The notes beneath the pieces were generated by a model. That model was not told the DNA's origin, searched no databases, and saw only the letters and a list, made by a program, of their open reading frames with translations. Both the position numbers and the translations under genes were made by a program. Below are positions 45,297 through 55,373 of a stretch of 64,000 nt of DNA, one piece after another. Where the stretch lies: positions 124,001 to 188,000 of the forward strand of contig MU623362.1 of NCBI GenBank assembly GCA_025201765.1, in the 5' to 3' direction. The stretch is from Daldinia sp. FL1419. Lineage: Eukaryota; Ascomycota; Sordariomycetes; Xylariales; Hypoxylaceae. Within the stretch, counting starts at the first letter, position 1. Every line of letters begins with the position of its first letter.

Positions 45297-47410
45297 CTAC
45301 TCTGAAGCCAATTCGTTTCCCTTTAATTTCTTCTTCTCTTTCGCCAGAGTTTTGCTTTTGAAAGCTTTAAGCCTGCTGATATCCTGGGCATCTGCATACT
45401 CGTGAACGTGCACTTTACCGGTAGATAATCCCAGCAGATGCCTCTCCCATGGACCTATATTCTCTTCCACCAATGTCCGAACATACGGAGCGCCCACCTC
45501 GGGACCTATATATTCCCAAACCCAGCGTTGTCCCTGCGATGAATTATCCTCTTGTGTAGACGTACTTTCGCTTCCATCTGCATCATAGATAACCTTGTTT
45601 GGAGTAGAACTGCTACCATTATTGGTATTGGATTGCCTCCTACTGTTCCCATTAGATTTCGGGCCCCAATCAGCATCTTGCGGGACGGGGTCGGAAAATA
45701 TTTGTGCCACGCGACGGGGACGCCACGCCCGCAGCAGAGCGGGACATGCCCAAATATTCGAGTCGTTGAGCCCCAAACCCTCGCACGCAAGGCGAACACG
45801 CACGGAGCTGTGGATGCGCTCGTTCGTATCCTTAAGAAAGGCACGCGTAGGCCGCCCATTTTCGGGATTCATCTTCCTGTACATGCCTGGCGAACGGGTA
45901 ACACGTCCGGCGAGATCATAAATCGGGCTCTTCACCGCTTGGATGCTATGCAGGGACCACGGACGGACAGGTTTGTTCGGATCGAATATAGGCATTGCTG
46001 CCCAAGGTATGGGTTCTTTCTGACGTACGGCCCCGCAGCACCCACAAACCGAGCTGGCAAGCTTCTCGCGTTTTGTCTTTTCCGGCTTTAAGCTATGGTA
46101 ATACTTGACATTGCGATCGTAGAGTCGCTCAAGGGCGTCGTCTACGAATTCACAACCTACGGAAGAGAGTTGGTCCATCATCCCTATCCAAATGAATTAG
46201 CATTGGCGCACATATAGAAAAGGAGAAACTAACAGGCAAGGGTTATATTAGAGACACCTTGGTCAGCCCAACCACCCCCCACGTTTCCATGACTGCCGGG
46301 AAACCAAACTTGCCGAAGATCTGAAATATCTCGATACTCTTGTTGTCGTTCCCACAATGTCGGGCTGAATGGACCACGGGTTTCGTCTAGAGCCAAAGCG
46401 TGAAAACCATGCTCGATCTTGTTTGATAGTCTAGTATTATAAAATCGGTACGTGAATCATCGTCAGTTTATGACCTGGGTGGTGTAAGGTGGATTAGACT
46501 TATTCTTGACTACGCCATTTGATACCAAGTCGAGCAAAAAGCTCTCTCATCTTGCCTTGAGGAATGCCTAAGGAGCCGACTGTATCCCATACGCCTATCA
46601 GGATGGTTAGCTCTTACAGTCCGCGGTCAAACTATTATGTTTGCAGACCATACCAATGGCTTTGACCTTAATCAAATCTCCTTTGCCTTTATTTTGGCGT
46701 ACTCGGGTGTACCCATGCTACTAATAGTTAGCGATTGTAAGTCCCACAGAGAACCTATAGATGCCGTACCTTAACAAGCATATCCCGATACTCGTCAGCG
46801 GCACGAGGCCCCTTTGGTTTATTTGGGAAGGGCACTTGTGGAAACGGATCTTCATAATTGGGGTTCATCCAGTTTTGCATATCCTTGAAGACTGGATAGA
46901 AGAACTCCATCCCCTCACGAGTGAGCAAACCCAGATCCGATATCATTCCGCCGATAGATCTCGCAGTGAATGCCCCGCGACTGAAACCGACAAGGATGAT
47001 TTCGTCCCCATCGACATAGTTGGCGCAGATATAAGCATAAGCTTCACGAATATTCTAGTCCCAAATTAGCGAATATGAGTGGTGAGAGAGGGAACTACAA
47101 TCCAACCTCTGCTATGCCGATTCCAAACGCACCGCCCAAAACCCTGTCGACGACGCCTGCTCTAGAACCTACGCCGGACTGGTAGTAGACGATTTGGAAT
47201 GTGCCATTAGAACAGCCCCTTTTGAAAGCTCTGGAGATGCGCGTTACGTTCGACGGGATCTGGAGAGTCGGGACAGGATTGGTAGAAGATGGCTTGACGT
47301 ATCCATTGTCCCTAACGCCTGTTAGTATATTCATTCGACTTGTGTGGTTTGCATATATCATACGAATTTTGCCACGTCCCATCGCAACACACGATGATAC
47401 GCTTCTTCAT
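45297..47410 (-). CDS. DUF2235 alpha/beta-hydrolase-like protein
   Basis: Seven exons (47410-47364, 47311-47107, 47054-46770, 46717-46654, 46594-46504, 46451-46234, 46183-45297) give 598 aa in one frame. The start MKKRIIVCCDGTWQN is the DUF2235 signature. Next come VVYYQSGVG-type residues, ENIREAYAYICANY, the nucleophile elbow LVGFSRGAF (Ser109), IGVWDTVGSLGIP, YRFYNTRLSNKIEHGFHALALDE, VWFPGSHGNVGGGW and LAWMMDQL. The fold is that of Tle-type phospholipases; fungal members are uncharacterised, so lipid hydrolysis is inference. Introns are 52, 52, 52, 59, 52 and 50 bp. Intron 5 (46503-46452) has no usable GT..AG pair; only AT..AC ends (ATAAGT ... TTCAC) restore the conserved QEYRFYNT sequence and the frame. 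Intron 2 has a weak donor, GTTGGA. The last 200 residues are polar, with a Ser/Asn run and a Lys-rich end. Confidence 0.88.
46452..46503 (-). other. Putative AT-AC intron of the DUF2235 gene
   Basis: The donor is ATAAGT (the normal GTAAGT with G1 changed to A) and the acceptor is TTCAC. A branch-like ACTGAC lies about 13 bases upstream of the acceptor. The length, 52 bp, equals three other introns of the same gene. Splicing it joins GA to G, making the Glu of QEYRFYNT. The donor is unlike the U12 consensus ATATCCTT, so a U2-type AT-AC intron is the better reading. Confidence 0.72.
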
Positions 47411-48618
47411 GGTTCCAAGAAGTTAGGGAAGTAAGGTAAGTTTATTTACACTTAACCACAGTTTCGGTCCAAAGAAAGAAGCTAATTCTAAAGAATAGTA
47501 AAATAAAACAATATTGCTCACACAAGAATAAGTTGCTGGAATAAGCCGTCTAGTTTCGAAAGGTCGGAGGCTTTAAGCTATATACTGAATACTGTATTAC
47601 TAGAGGTTCCGTGTTCAGGGGGTCAAATCCAAAGGCAACAAGCAATGTCCCCCCAAAACCATGTAAACTTTGATTCTATCCATGTGATGAGTAAAGGAAG
47701 GTCACATCGGATCAAAAGAGGCATTGCTGTATTTAGGAAGCAACGTCTCTTAGAGTGCATTTCGGGAAACTACCGAAGTTTTACAAGCACCCAAAGTATC
47801 GGATGTAGTTTCCGTCTTAGATATTTGTGTATTATATGACGTAGTTTAAAATTAAATGGGCATGACCGTCTAAGTGCCACATATTGGATATCTCTGCAAG
47901 TACATGTCACCAATACCAGCACCAAGATTTCAGTTATCCACGAGGTCACCGTCCATCATCAATCGAAGTTCAGCAAGTAAGTAGGATCCACGTATATAGA
48001 AACACGAGCACACTTACAAATTATGTCATTAAATAACAGAGACTTGTATCAGGAATGCCCCCTGTTATTATAGAACAATAGTTTCGATAATAATAGCATC
48101 TAGGTTGGTTAGGTGGGTAAGATCGAGTGTTGGAATCAGCCTCTTTCTTTGAGAAGATACTACTGTAAATGCATATCGTCGATATATCCATAGATACTTG
48201 TATTTTATTGCCCTTAAACCGTAGAATTTTAGTAAGGATTTCAATATTCAATATTCCAATTCCGATCAGCTTCCAAAAGGGAAGACACCTCTTAAACTTA
48301 TCTGGCTCGATTCATCAAAATTGGTGTAGCACCCTAACCAAACCCATTGAGTATAAGTAATAAAATATTCCCACAGAGAACGCGAGACTTATATTACTTT
48401 GAAGCTTTACGTAAAAACCATACGCTCTAACGAAACTGCCCTTGTAAGCCAACTGATCGCCATCTAATATTTGGTCAACTCATCTGCCTAAGCAATATTA
48501 GAGATATTGCCTTACCTTAGCTGAGCTCAGCCTACCTTCTATTAGCTAACAGCCTCATCCTAGAGGCACGGTAGCAATCATACTACTTATAACCAAATCG
48601 ACATCTAACGTTTATTTG

Positions 48619-48657
<39 letters not shown>

Positions 48658-48768
48658 AAACAGCGGAAAAAAAATTTTAAAAAAAAAGGAAGTTAATGAA
48701 AGTTTTAAAAACAAGGAACCGAACAAAAACAAAAAACCCCAATTGGAATNNNNNNNNNNGGGTTTAAG

Positions 48769-48855
<87 letters not shown>

Positions 48856-49360
48856 TCACCGCGGAGAACATCTGTTCAGAACCTATGCAGCTTAGTCCAG
48901 ATGTAGAACCAACGATCCGTCCTTACACACATAGCCGCCTATGGCATGCATACGATATTGATTAGCCTAGCCAATAACTCCGAACCCCATGCTATGCGCT
49001 GCGAGTAATGGTTCGATCCTTCGAGCGTGTTTGCGTATGCGACGCATGGGGGATCTCCCGGTTGAGCTCCTCCAACCCTCCAACAGTTACATAATGGTCA
49101 CAAGTGCTTTGCGTGGCTGAATCGTCTTATCAGCTAACCTATCTAGACTTACACACGTTTTACCCCTCATCCTGTGATTCTTCCACATGGTACCGTGTCG
49201 AACTTCTGGGCAAACGGTTTGACGGAGTCTCCGATATATATAAGTATGAGCTGAGGCACATCTTATTTCTCTATCTTCCTAGGTAGTTCTTCCTATCGGT
49301 TACACCATGCTGCTTCTTCTAGACGTAACCACCCGGTGAATACCTACCTAGGTAGATATC
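47411..49360. other. Intergenic region with assembly gap
   Basis: No gene is recognised on either side of the poly-A gap. The proximal part should contain the promoter of the DUF2235 gene, and the distal part that of the kinase-like gene. Frames are below 80 codons. Confidence 0.45.
48619..48853. other. Assembly gap inside poly-A tracts
   Basis: A run of A (48619-48655) leads into A-rich low-complexity sequence, ten Ns (48750-48759), and another long run of A broken by a block of T (to 48853). Sequence next to the gap is likely unreliable. Confidence 0.8.
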
Positions 49361-50452
49361 ATGTCGGGCGAACCCAAGGACTCGGGCGTCTCGTTTGGGC
49401 CGTTTTTCAACCGCTGCAAGCTCCCGACAAGCGTCAAACATGATTGTGACACATTCGTAAGGAAAAAATATTCCGAGCAAATACTGCAGCCCGCTGCATT
49501 TCAAGGCTATTGTTCGTATACCGTCTTCGCCGGAGAGGAAACAGTCGTCCAATTCAGGCCATTGGCCCATAAGCTTGACGTTGGCATTACAAACGCCGCT
49601 TGCGAAACTTTCGGTGCTCTAGCTCCCGAAACCGAGTTTCTCGGGGAGTTGGCAAATACAGGTCTTCATGTTTTCTCCATGAGAAGAATACCAGGCGTAT
49701 CATTAACGGATCTCCGTGCCGAAGCCAAACTTTCACAGGCAAAATCACAGCGAGAACAAATCGTGCGAGACTTCGCGCAGTTGCAGGCGTCAAGTTGGAA
49801 ACATGCGATAAGCTATAGCGATGTGCGAGAGAAAAGATTGGTGGGCTCTTCGCTACGGTGGCGGATGGAGCTAATGGCGAAGAACCTCCCCATCCGTTTT
49901 CGCGGCATCGCAAAGTCTGTCCTCGCTGATCTGTCGGAAATCGAGGCCCTACCATGGGTACTAAGCCACGGCGACTTCCTGCCTTCAAATATAATGGTTT
50001 GCCCAAAATCTGGGAAATTATTAGGTTTACTTGACTGGGCTGAAGCTGAATATCTTCCTTTCGGAGTGGGTATGTATGGCTTACAAGAGCTACTCGGGGA
50101 AGACAAGGACGGTCATTTCGTCTATTACCCCGATGCCAAACGCCTTCGTAATTTATTCTGGACAGAACTCCTTTCGGCGCTTCCCGAGCTATCACGGGAC
50201 GCGAGGAGTGCCGCGCTTATACGAAAAGCACAGATTCTAGGTATCTTTCTCTGGCATGGTATTGCTTTCGACGATGGGAAACTAAATCGTACGGTCGAAG
50301 AGGGTAAGGATGACGGAGAAATCGAACGGCTAGATGCTTTTCTTCTATCTCGTTCGGGGGTGCAACCTCGGAGGTTACGGTCTTTACGTCCGCTTACGAC
50401 CTCACCTATTGTATTCGTACGTGGACTCTTGTCAGGGAAAGTATGTTGCTAA
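49361..50452 (+). CDS. APH-family (aminoglycoside phosphotransferase-like) kinase fold protein
   Basis: A 363-aa single-exon protein. The catalytic loop is LSHGDFLPSNIMV (His203, Asp205, Asn210), and the metal-binding motif is GLLDWAEAEYLPFG (Asp225), both diagnostic for the APH/choline-kinase-like fold. In the N-lobe, VVQFRPLAHKLD holds the expected strand, but the usual VVK Lys is not obvious; Arg66 or Lys71 could serve. Residues LHVFSMRRIPGVSL match the hinge region. Fungi carry many such proteins; they phosphorylate small molecules, and some may be inactive. Substrate unknown; the name does not imply antibiotic resistance. The start is the ATG just after a CCTAGG tract. It is convergent with the oxygenase gene. 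Confidence 0.88.
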   Translation: MSGEPKDSGVSFGPFFNRCKLPTSVKHDCDTFVRKKYSEQILQPAAFQGYCSYTVFAGEETVVQFRPLAHKLDVGITNAACETFGALAPETEFLGELANTGLHVFSMRRIPGVSLTDLRAEAKLSQAKSQREQIVRDFAQLQASSWKHAISYSDVREKRLVGSSLRWRMELMAKNLPIRFRGIAKSVLADLSEIEALPWVLSHGDFLPSNIMVCPKSGKLLGLLDWAEAEYLPFGVGMYGLQELLGEDKDGHFVYYPDAKRLRNLFWTELLSALPELSRDARSAALIRKAQILGIFLWHGIAFDDGKLNRTVEEGKDDGEIERLDAFLLSRSGVQPRRLRSLRPLTTSPIVFVRGLLSGKVCC

Positions 50453-50830
50453 TATTATATCCCATGGGTGTATACGTTAGAAGTAATACGTAGGTCTACG
50501 GGTGTGTACGTTTAACAAGAAAGAAGATATAAGCACCCCATTACCCAAATAATTGTGGCTCCACGTAGAGGCCAAAGACTGGAATTAACGAATAGGGAGC
50601 CATGCAAGACTTGGTATATACTCCTTACGGCATTGTATAGGGAGCTTCCGCCAATAATGTTAAGGGGGTCGTGTATTATAACCCGATTGGCATACATAGA
50701 CATATATACCCACCACCGTAACATCACTCTTAACCAATACTACCCATGGGATATCGTAACGTCTGAACTGTCTGATACGGCCATAAGATAATTTCGGTTT
50801 ATCTATAAAAACCGATACCAATCAAAAGCT
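50453..50830. other. Convergent 3' region
   Basis: A spacer of 378 bp between the stops of the kinase-like gene and the oxygenase gene. No gene seen. Confidence 0.4.
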
Positions 50831-52861
50831 CTACGAAGATCCATTCGCCCCATAGCCATTCGTCGCTCCATTAACACCATTCTTCTGATTCCCGTTCGCC
50901 ACAAACGCCTTCTGCCACGGCAACGGCTCCTTCGCAGCCTGAACCGGGCCCAGTTCTCCCTTCCTCCGCTCCTGCCACGCCTCAATATCACGATGGTCAA
51001 CAAAGTTCCCATGGAACCCCAGTCTCAGCCTCAGGGGTAAATGCAAAGTCGCCAGCGGCCCCTTGGCCAAGTCCAGCGCATCCCAAATAACCACGTCGTT
51101 ACGCAGTTCGTCGAGATTGTTCTTCAGCGCGGCGAGATACCCCTCTCCCTCCTTCCCGCCGTCCTTGGGGATAAACACCGGCTCCTGGAACGTCGCTGTC
51201 GGGCCCGCGAAATACACGTCTTCCTTGCCAATCTTGCCCTCGTCCGCGGGGTCCCACGCATAATGCGCCATGCAATTAAACAGCCCACCCGCCGGCGGTC
51301 CGCAGCGCGCGAAGTCGTACGGCTTCGTCGGGTCCACGCGCAACTGCCAGAAGTGCTCGTATTTCTTGGTCACGTACCGGTCGTCGATGCGCGAGAACTC
51401 CCCGTTCGTGGTCCATTCGACACTCGCCTTGACGCGCGTGCCGGATTTTGCTTTGGGGTCGAAGATCCACCGACATGTAGGGCTGCTGAGACGTTGGCGC
51501 CCGGCTAAGTCGGGCTTTTCGCCGTCCGGGGGAAACCAGAAGAATACGTTGCCGTCGGCGACTGTCAGGTCGAAGACGATGTGCCCGTCTTCGTTCTCGT
51601 AGCACCCGGCGACGTGCCCGTGGAACCCTAGTTGATGAGGTTAGATGGCTACTTGATAAGCGTGATACGTAATTCGAAGAGCTTTTTTAACTGCCGCATA
51701 TAGTGGTTTTGTGTTTTAGGAACACGGGGTGAGACTCACCGTTATCGGCCCGGAACCATTTCACGTCCTCCGGCTTACCGCCGCGTCTCGGTACGATACC
51801 GTAGACTTGGTCCTCGTTCGGATCCCAGGCGAATTTATTCCCACCGGCCTTAAGGCGCTCGATAGACATCTTAAGGGGCGTGAGTGGGAGCACCGTATAG
51901 TTCTTTGAGACGCCGCAGTCATGAATCATGCCCGCAAATGGTGCCTTGAACCAAAGCTCCTCGGTCTTGCGGCCATCGGCGTTGATAGTCCAGGTTACAA
52001 CGTCGGCTTCGCAGTCGGAGCCGTTGGTTCCGGCCTCGTACGCAAAACACAGCATCTCGCCTGTGTCCGGGTCAAACTTGGGGTGCGCCGTGAAAGTTGG
52101 GGCTGTGATCTGGCCTTCGAAGTCGTACCGTCCTATAGTTTCCAATGTGACAGGATCCATGGCAAACGGCGGGCCATCTTCCTTGCTCGCTAGTAGCATG
52201 CCTCGCCAAAACGTCACATTAGTGTTGCTGACGGTACGGATCACACCCTTGACGCTCTCATTGTCTGTGTACGGATTCCGGTACCGCCCAAATAAGCTCT
52301 GCCGAGCCTCCTCTTCCTTCAGAAACTTGTCTGTTCGCACATATCGCTGCTTGAAGTCGGCATGTCCATCCTTGATACGGATAGCCGTAACACTGCCTAT
52401 TAATTATGCCACCAAGTAAGCCAGAGCTCTCCTGTCTAAAGGTAGATAGGTAAGGTCAAGGTTTAATTGCCCTTTTTCTCTTCACATACCATCGCCGTTC
52501 TAGTAATTTTCAAATTAGCGAGCTTCTAGGATATGCTAAGATTTAACTTACGAAATGAATATCATCTTCAAAAATAGGCGGGAATCGATGATCCTATGCC
52601 CCTATTAGAAAATCGCATAATTACCCTCACCCTACTCTGTTAGTTCCCACTCACCGGCTGCACTCGATAAAACGTCCCGTTGATATCGCGAGGGATCTCG
52701 CCCGTTACTTCAAGATCGACTATATCTCCTTCGAAACGCGAGGGCTTATTCATCGACGAGAACGCTGCAGTGTCCGGGAACTTGACCCGACTACCCGTTC
52801 TCTTGCCGTTGCTGTACGGGTACAGCGACACCTCAGAGGCGATAGCTTCAAGGTGCGCCAT
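50831..52861 (-). CDS. Carotenoid/stilbene cleavage oxygenase (RPE65 family, CAO-1-like)
   Basis: Five exons, 52861-52655, 52593-52552, 52499-52490 (10 nt), 52396-51740 and 51627-50831, join in frame to 570 aa. The start is the ATG of MAHLEAIAS; the longer frame begins with TTG. The four iron-binding His are His191 (TAHPKFDP), His245 (MIHDCGVSKNY), one of His308/His310 (GFHGHVAGCYE) and His511 (RLGFHGNF). Other family marks are GTFYRVQPDHRFPPIF and LLASKEDGPPFAMDP. The family oxidatively cleaves a C=C bond with non-haem Fe(II). The size and the Gly-Phe-His-Gly-Asn end resemble fungal lignostilbene/resveratrol-cleaving members (CAO-1 type) more than retinal-forming ones; substrate assignment is inference. 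The tail is Asn/Gly-rich. The co-oriented SnoaL-like gene lies 435 bp upstream. Confidence 0.92.
52490..52499 (-). other. 10-nt microexon of the oxygenase gene
   Basis: AACGGCGATG is bounded by ACTAG on its 5' side and GTATGTG on its 3' side. With the next exon it encodes Asn-Gly-Asp-Gly, restoring HFNGDGSVTAI, which is the expected family sequence. Without it the flanking exons are out of frame. Confidence 0.85.
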
Positions 52862-53296
52862 TGTTCGCAACTATCTAGTTAGTAATTATGAGAATACTAT
52901 TGGGTTGGAGAACCTCGATCGGGGACGTTATGATCCCCATGAGAAATACAACGTATGTCATACATTCTGGCTTTACAGACGGAGCCGAATCGAGATACCG
53001 GCCGTGTCGAATAACCCGATCACCGCGTAGTATAAGTAAACTAGCTAGACTATGTAAGGTGTGGAGAAACTGGTACGATCTTCACTCGGTCGGCAGTTAT
53101 ACCACGACTCCAGAATAGGCATATGGAAATACGTTTAAATATAACAGCTTCGCGTATGTAACTATAAGTCCATCTATACTACCATGGATCTCGGCGTTGG
53201 GGAAGTGGGGTCGATTATACATATATACGACTCTTTACCCCAGATTCCAGCCAGAACCCCCTATCCCGCTTTAGGCTATATGTTTGCAACCTAGCA
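52862..53296. other. Promoter-side spacer of the oxygenase gene
   Basis: 435 bp between the oxygenase start and the SnoaL-like stop. No gene seen; presumably the oxygenase promoter. Confidence 0.4.
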
Positions 53297-54204
53297 CTAC
53301 GCGTTCTGAACTAGATCAGGCAGAACCCTCACCGAGCCCTCGCTCGTCCATGTCTTCCCCGCTCCAGGCCGGCTTTGCCCTTCCGGCAGTGCCAGAGTAA
53401 GTGGTGCGTCGGACGTGCTTGCATCCTTACCAAAGTGCGGTGCACGAAGATCGTCGTCTTCGGTCTTCTTCCCCGTCACTGGATGTGGGTAGTGGAAGGG
53501 CACCACACGCGTGTCAGGCCAGAGCATCTTCTGTTCGATGATCTCGTCGGGACCTAAGGGGTCTTCGGGGTAGGTCTTGGTAGGCCATGGGATGTAATTT
53601 TCCTTCGTTAGGGACCAACCCTTCTCATGCTCGGCGTGCCAGAACGGGAAGTATCGATATCGGAATAGCTTCCAAACACCATTCTCTTTAATATACTCGT
53701 TCTCGTAAAGGCCGCCTTCCCACCATTGAACGTGTCCGCGCGGGTGAGACTCTCTGACAGATTGGTGCGTTCCGGCCTGCATCAGAGCCCGCATTCGACA
53801 CCACGCATGTGTTCCGGTAGGGTCAACATCGACAATATCTTGCATCATAATGTGATCTAGCAGGAAACCGCGAACTGGGCCGTTACGACCGTTGACGAAG
53901 GTCTGTTGGAAACGGCCATTGTAAAGCCTCTTAACTCCTTCTTTTCCTCGGTATCGTGACCCCAGAAATTCTACATAAGTATCTGGGTGGTCCGCGTACA
54001 TGTCCACAACCTAAGCATACGTCCGTTAGTAGAGACGATATAAGACTTAATCATCTTTTTGCCTACCTCGTTATATAGGCACTTGTCAAGATAGTAGCCA
54101 TATTTGAAGTGGACTTTTCGCACTTCTGCTTCATCCGAAATACGCGAGACCTCTTTTCGCAGGAGGTCTACCTGCTCTTTCAACTCTGCTAGCTCGGATC
54201 CCAT
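53297..54204 (-). CDS. SnoaL-like domain protein
   Basis: Exons 54204-54067 and 54010-53297, with a 56-bp intron (donor GTAGGC, branch ACTAAC, acceptor TTAG), give 283 aa. The ATG precedes Gly-Ser-Glu-Leu-Ala; the longer frame starts with TTG. Residues 1-30 form a short coiled coil (ELKEQVDLLRKEVSRI). The cone-shaped alpha+beta barrel follows: VRKVHFKYGYYLDKCLYNEVVDMYADHPDTYVEF is split over the helix-strand elements typical of SnoaL-like/NTF2-fold enzymes, then HAWCRMRALMQAG, WWEGGLYENEYIKENGVWKLF and a Pro-rich C-terminus. Fold members include isomerases, dehydratases and cyclases acting on small polyketides or aromatics. The neighbouring cleavage oxygenase suggests shared metabolism (inference). 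The exact reaction cannot be told. Confidence 0.85.
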
Positions 54205-55373
54205 GATTTCTAAAGGCAAAGCTTAGTCGATATAATAGTCAAATACGCACTTCCAGGGACGGTTCACATCTTGCCCTGGCTCGACTTGAAATGCGGCCAA
54301 GTATATATGCGTCTCCAGACAAGCTCACGAAGACCCCTGTTCCGACGAGCCATCTTGGTAAGAGCTATGTCATGGCACTAGGCTGTCCCTAGCCGCTGCA
54401 GCCATTCTCGGCAGATATTCCCAGGTCGTCCAATACCGAAAAGAGCATCGTCTAATTCACAGATGCGGGGAGCTCGTCGAGCCCCACAGAGATTTGGAGG
54501 TAGTAAACGAAGCAATAGAAATTGTAGCCGACTTGAGATAACAAGGTGGTCCCAGGTACCTAGGTAGGTAGTAGCTTGAGTACATGCAATTCTACTCCCG
54601 TGGGAGAGCTATGGGGATGGAGGAACCGTGCCGCATCAACGACCTAGCTGCAGTTTCCAGCCGAGTAAATATTCGATTATAAGTTCCGATAGGTGACCTT
54701 CTATTAGTCAATTCAAGGCATGTGTGATTGCATACGTAAGTTGTGAAGTCATTTTCCATATTGAGAGGTACCTACTTAGAAATAGGGGTAAAGCCACCTA
54801 TACTTGTACACCTAGGTACATATGATATATGACTTAAGCCCATGCCATTAACATCTTGATTAGGTAAAATTATACTTGACTGCAGATCTTGTACATCTCG
54901 TCGCCAGTTGAAAGTTTCTAGAACTGATAGGGTTGTAAGTTCCGTATTATTTGAATAATGGCGGCATAAACCTTCTTTAGATTTTTATATAAAAATGGGT
55001 TCCCTAACGGACTCGCTCTTTCCTACCTTGTATAATGTGAGGCAAAGGAAATAGAAGGGGCAATGGGCATTGTAGTGAAACTTAATAAATGGATGATCAA
55101 GATTCTACAGCACCCAACTCAACTTTTTTTGCATCGTACGCTTTTGGAGGTGTGACCTATAGACAAACATAGATTTCGTTGGTTTGGTTTCTGCGTACTA
55201 TCATCATACCAGTCTCTTATCAAGCAGAGTCTATAGCTTCATTGCTATCTCATTTTTGTCTAGCTATTCTATCCTCGTGAGACTAGCTGCATCTATTACT
55301 ATTGCCTCTCGCAGTTCCTCATCCAGGTACCAAGAATCCGAGATAATCGATTCGAAACCACAATACCCACGCG
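54205..55373. other. Divergent intergenic region
   Basis: The shared upstream region of the SnoaL-like gene and the M28 gene. It has a palindromic GGTACCTAGGTAGGTAG tract at about 54553-54572. No gene. Confidence 0.4.

Noticed and set aside
46440..46510. Suspected frameshift or nonsense mutation in the DUF2235 gene
   Set aside because: Resolved by a 52-bp AT-AC intron that restores conserved sequence and frame; treated as an intron rather than damage.
50831..52340. Several plus-strand frames opposite the oxygenase (up to 163 codons)
   Set aside because: Antisense shadows of the oxygenase exons.
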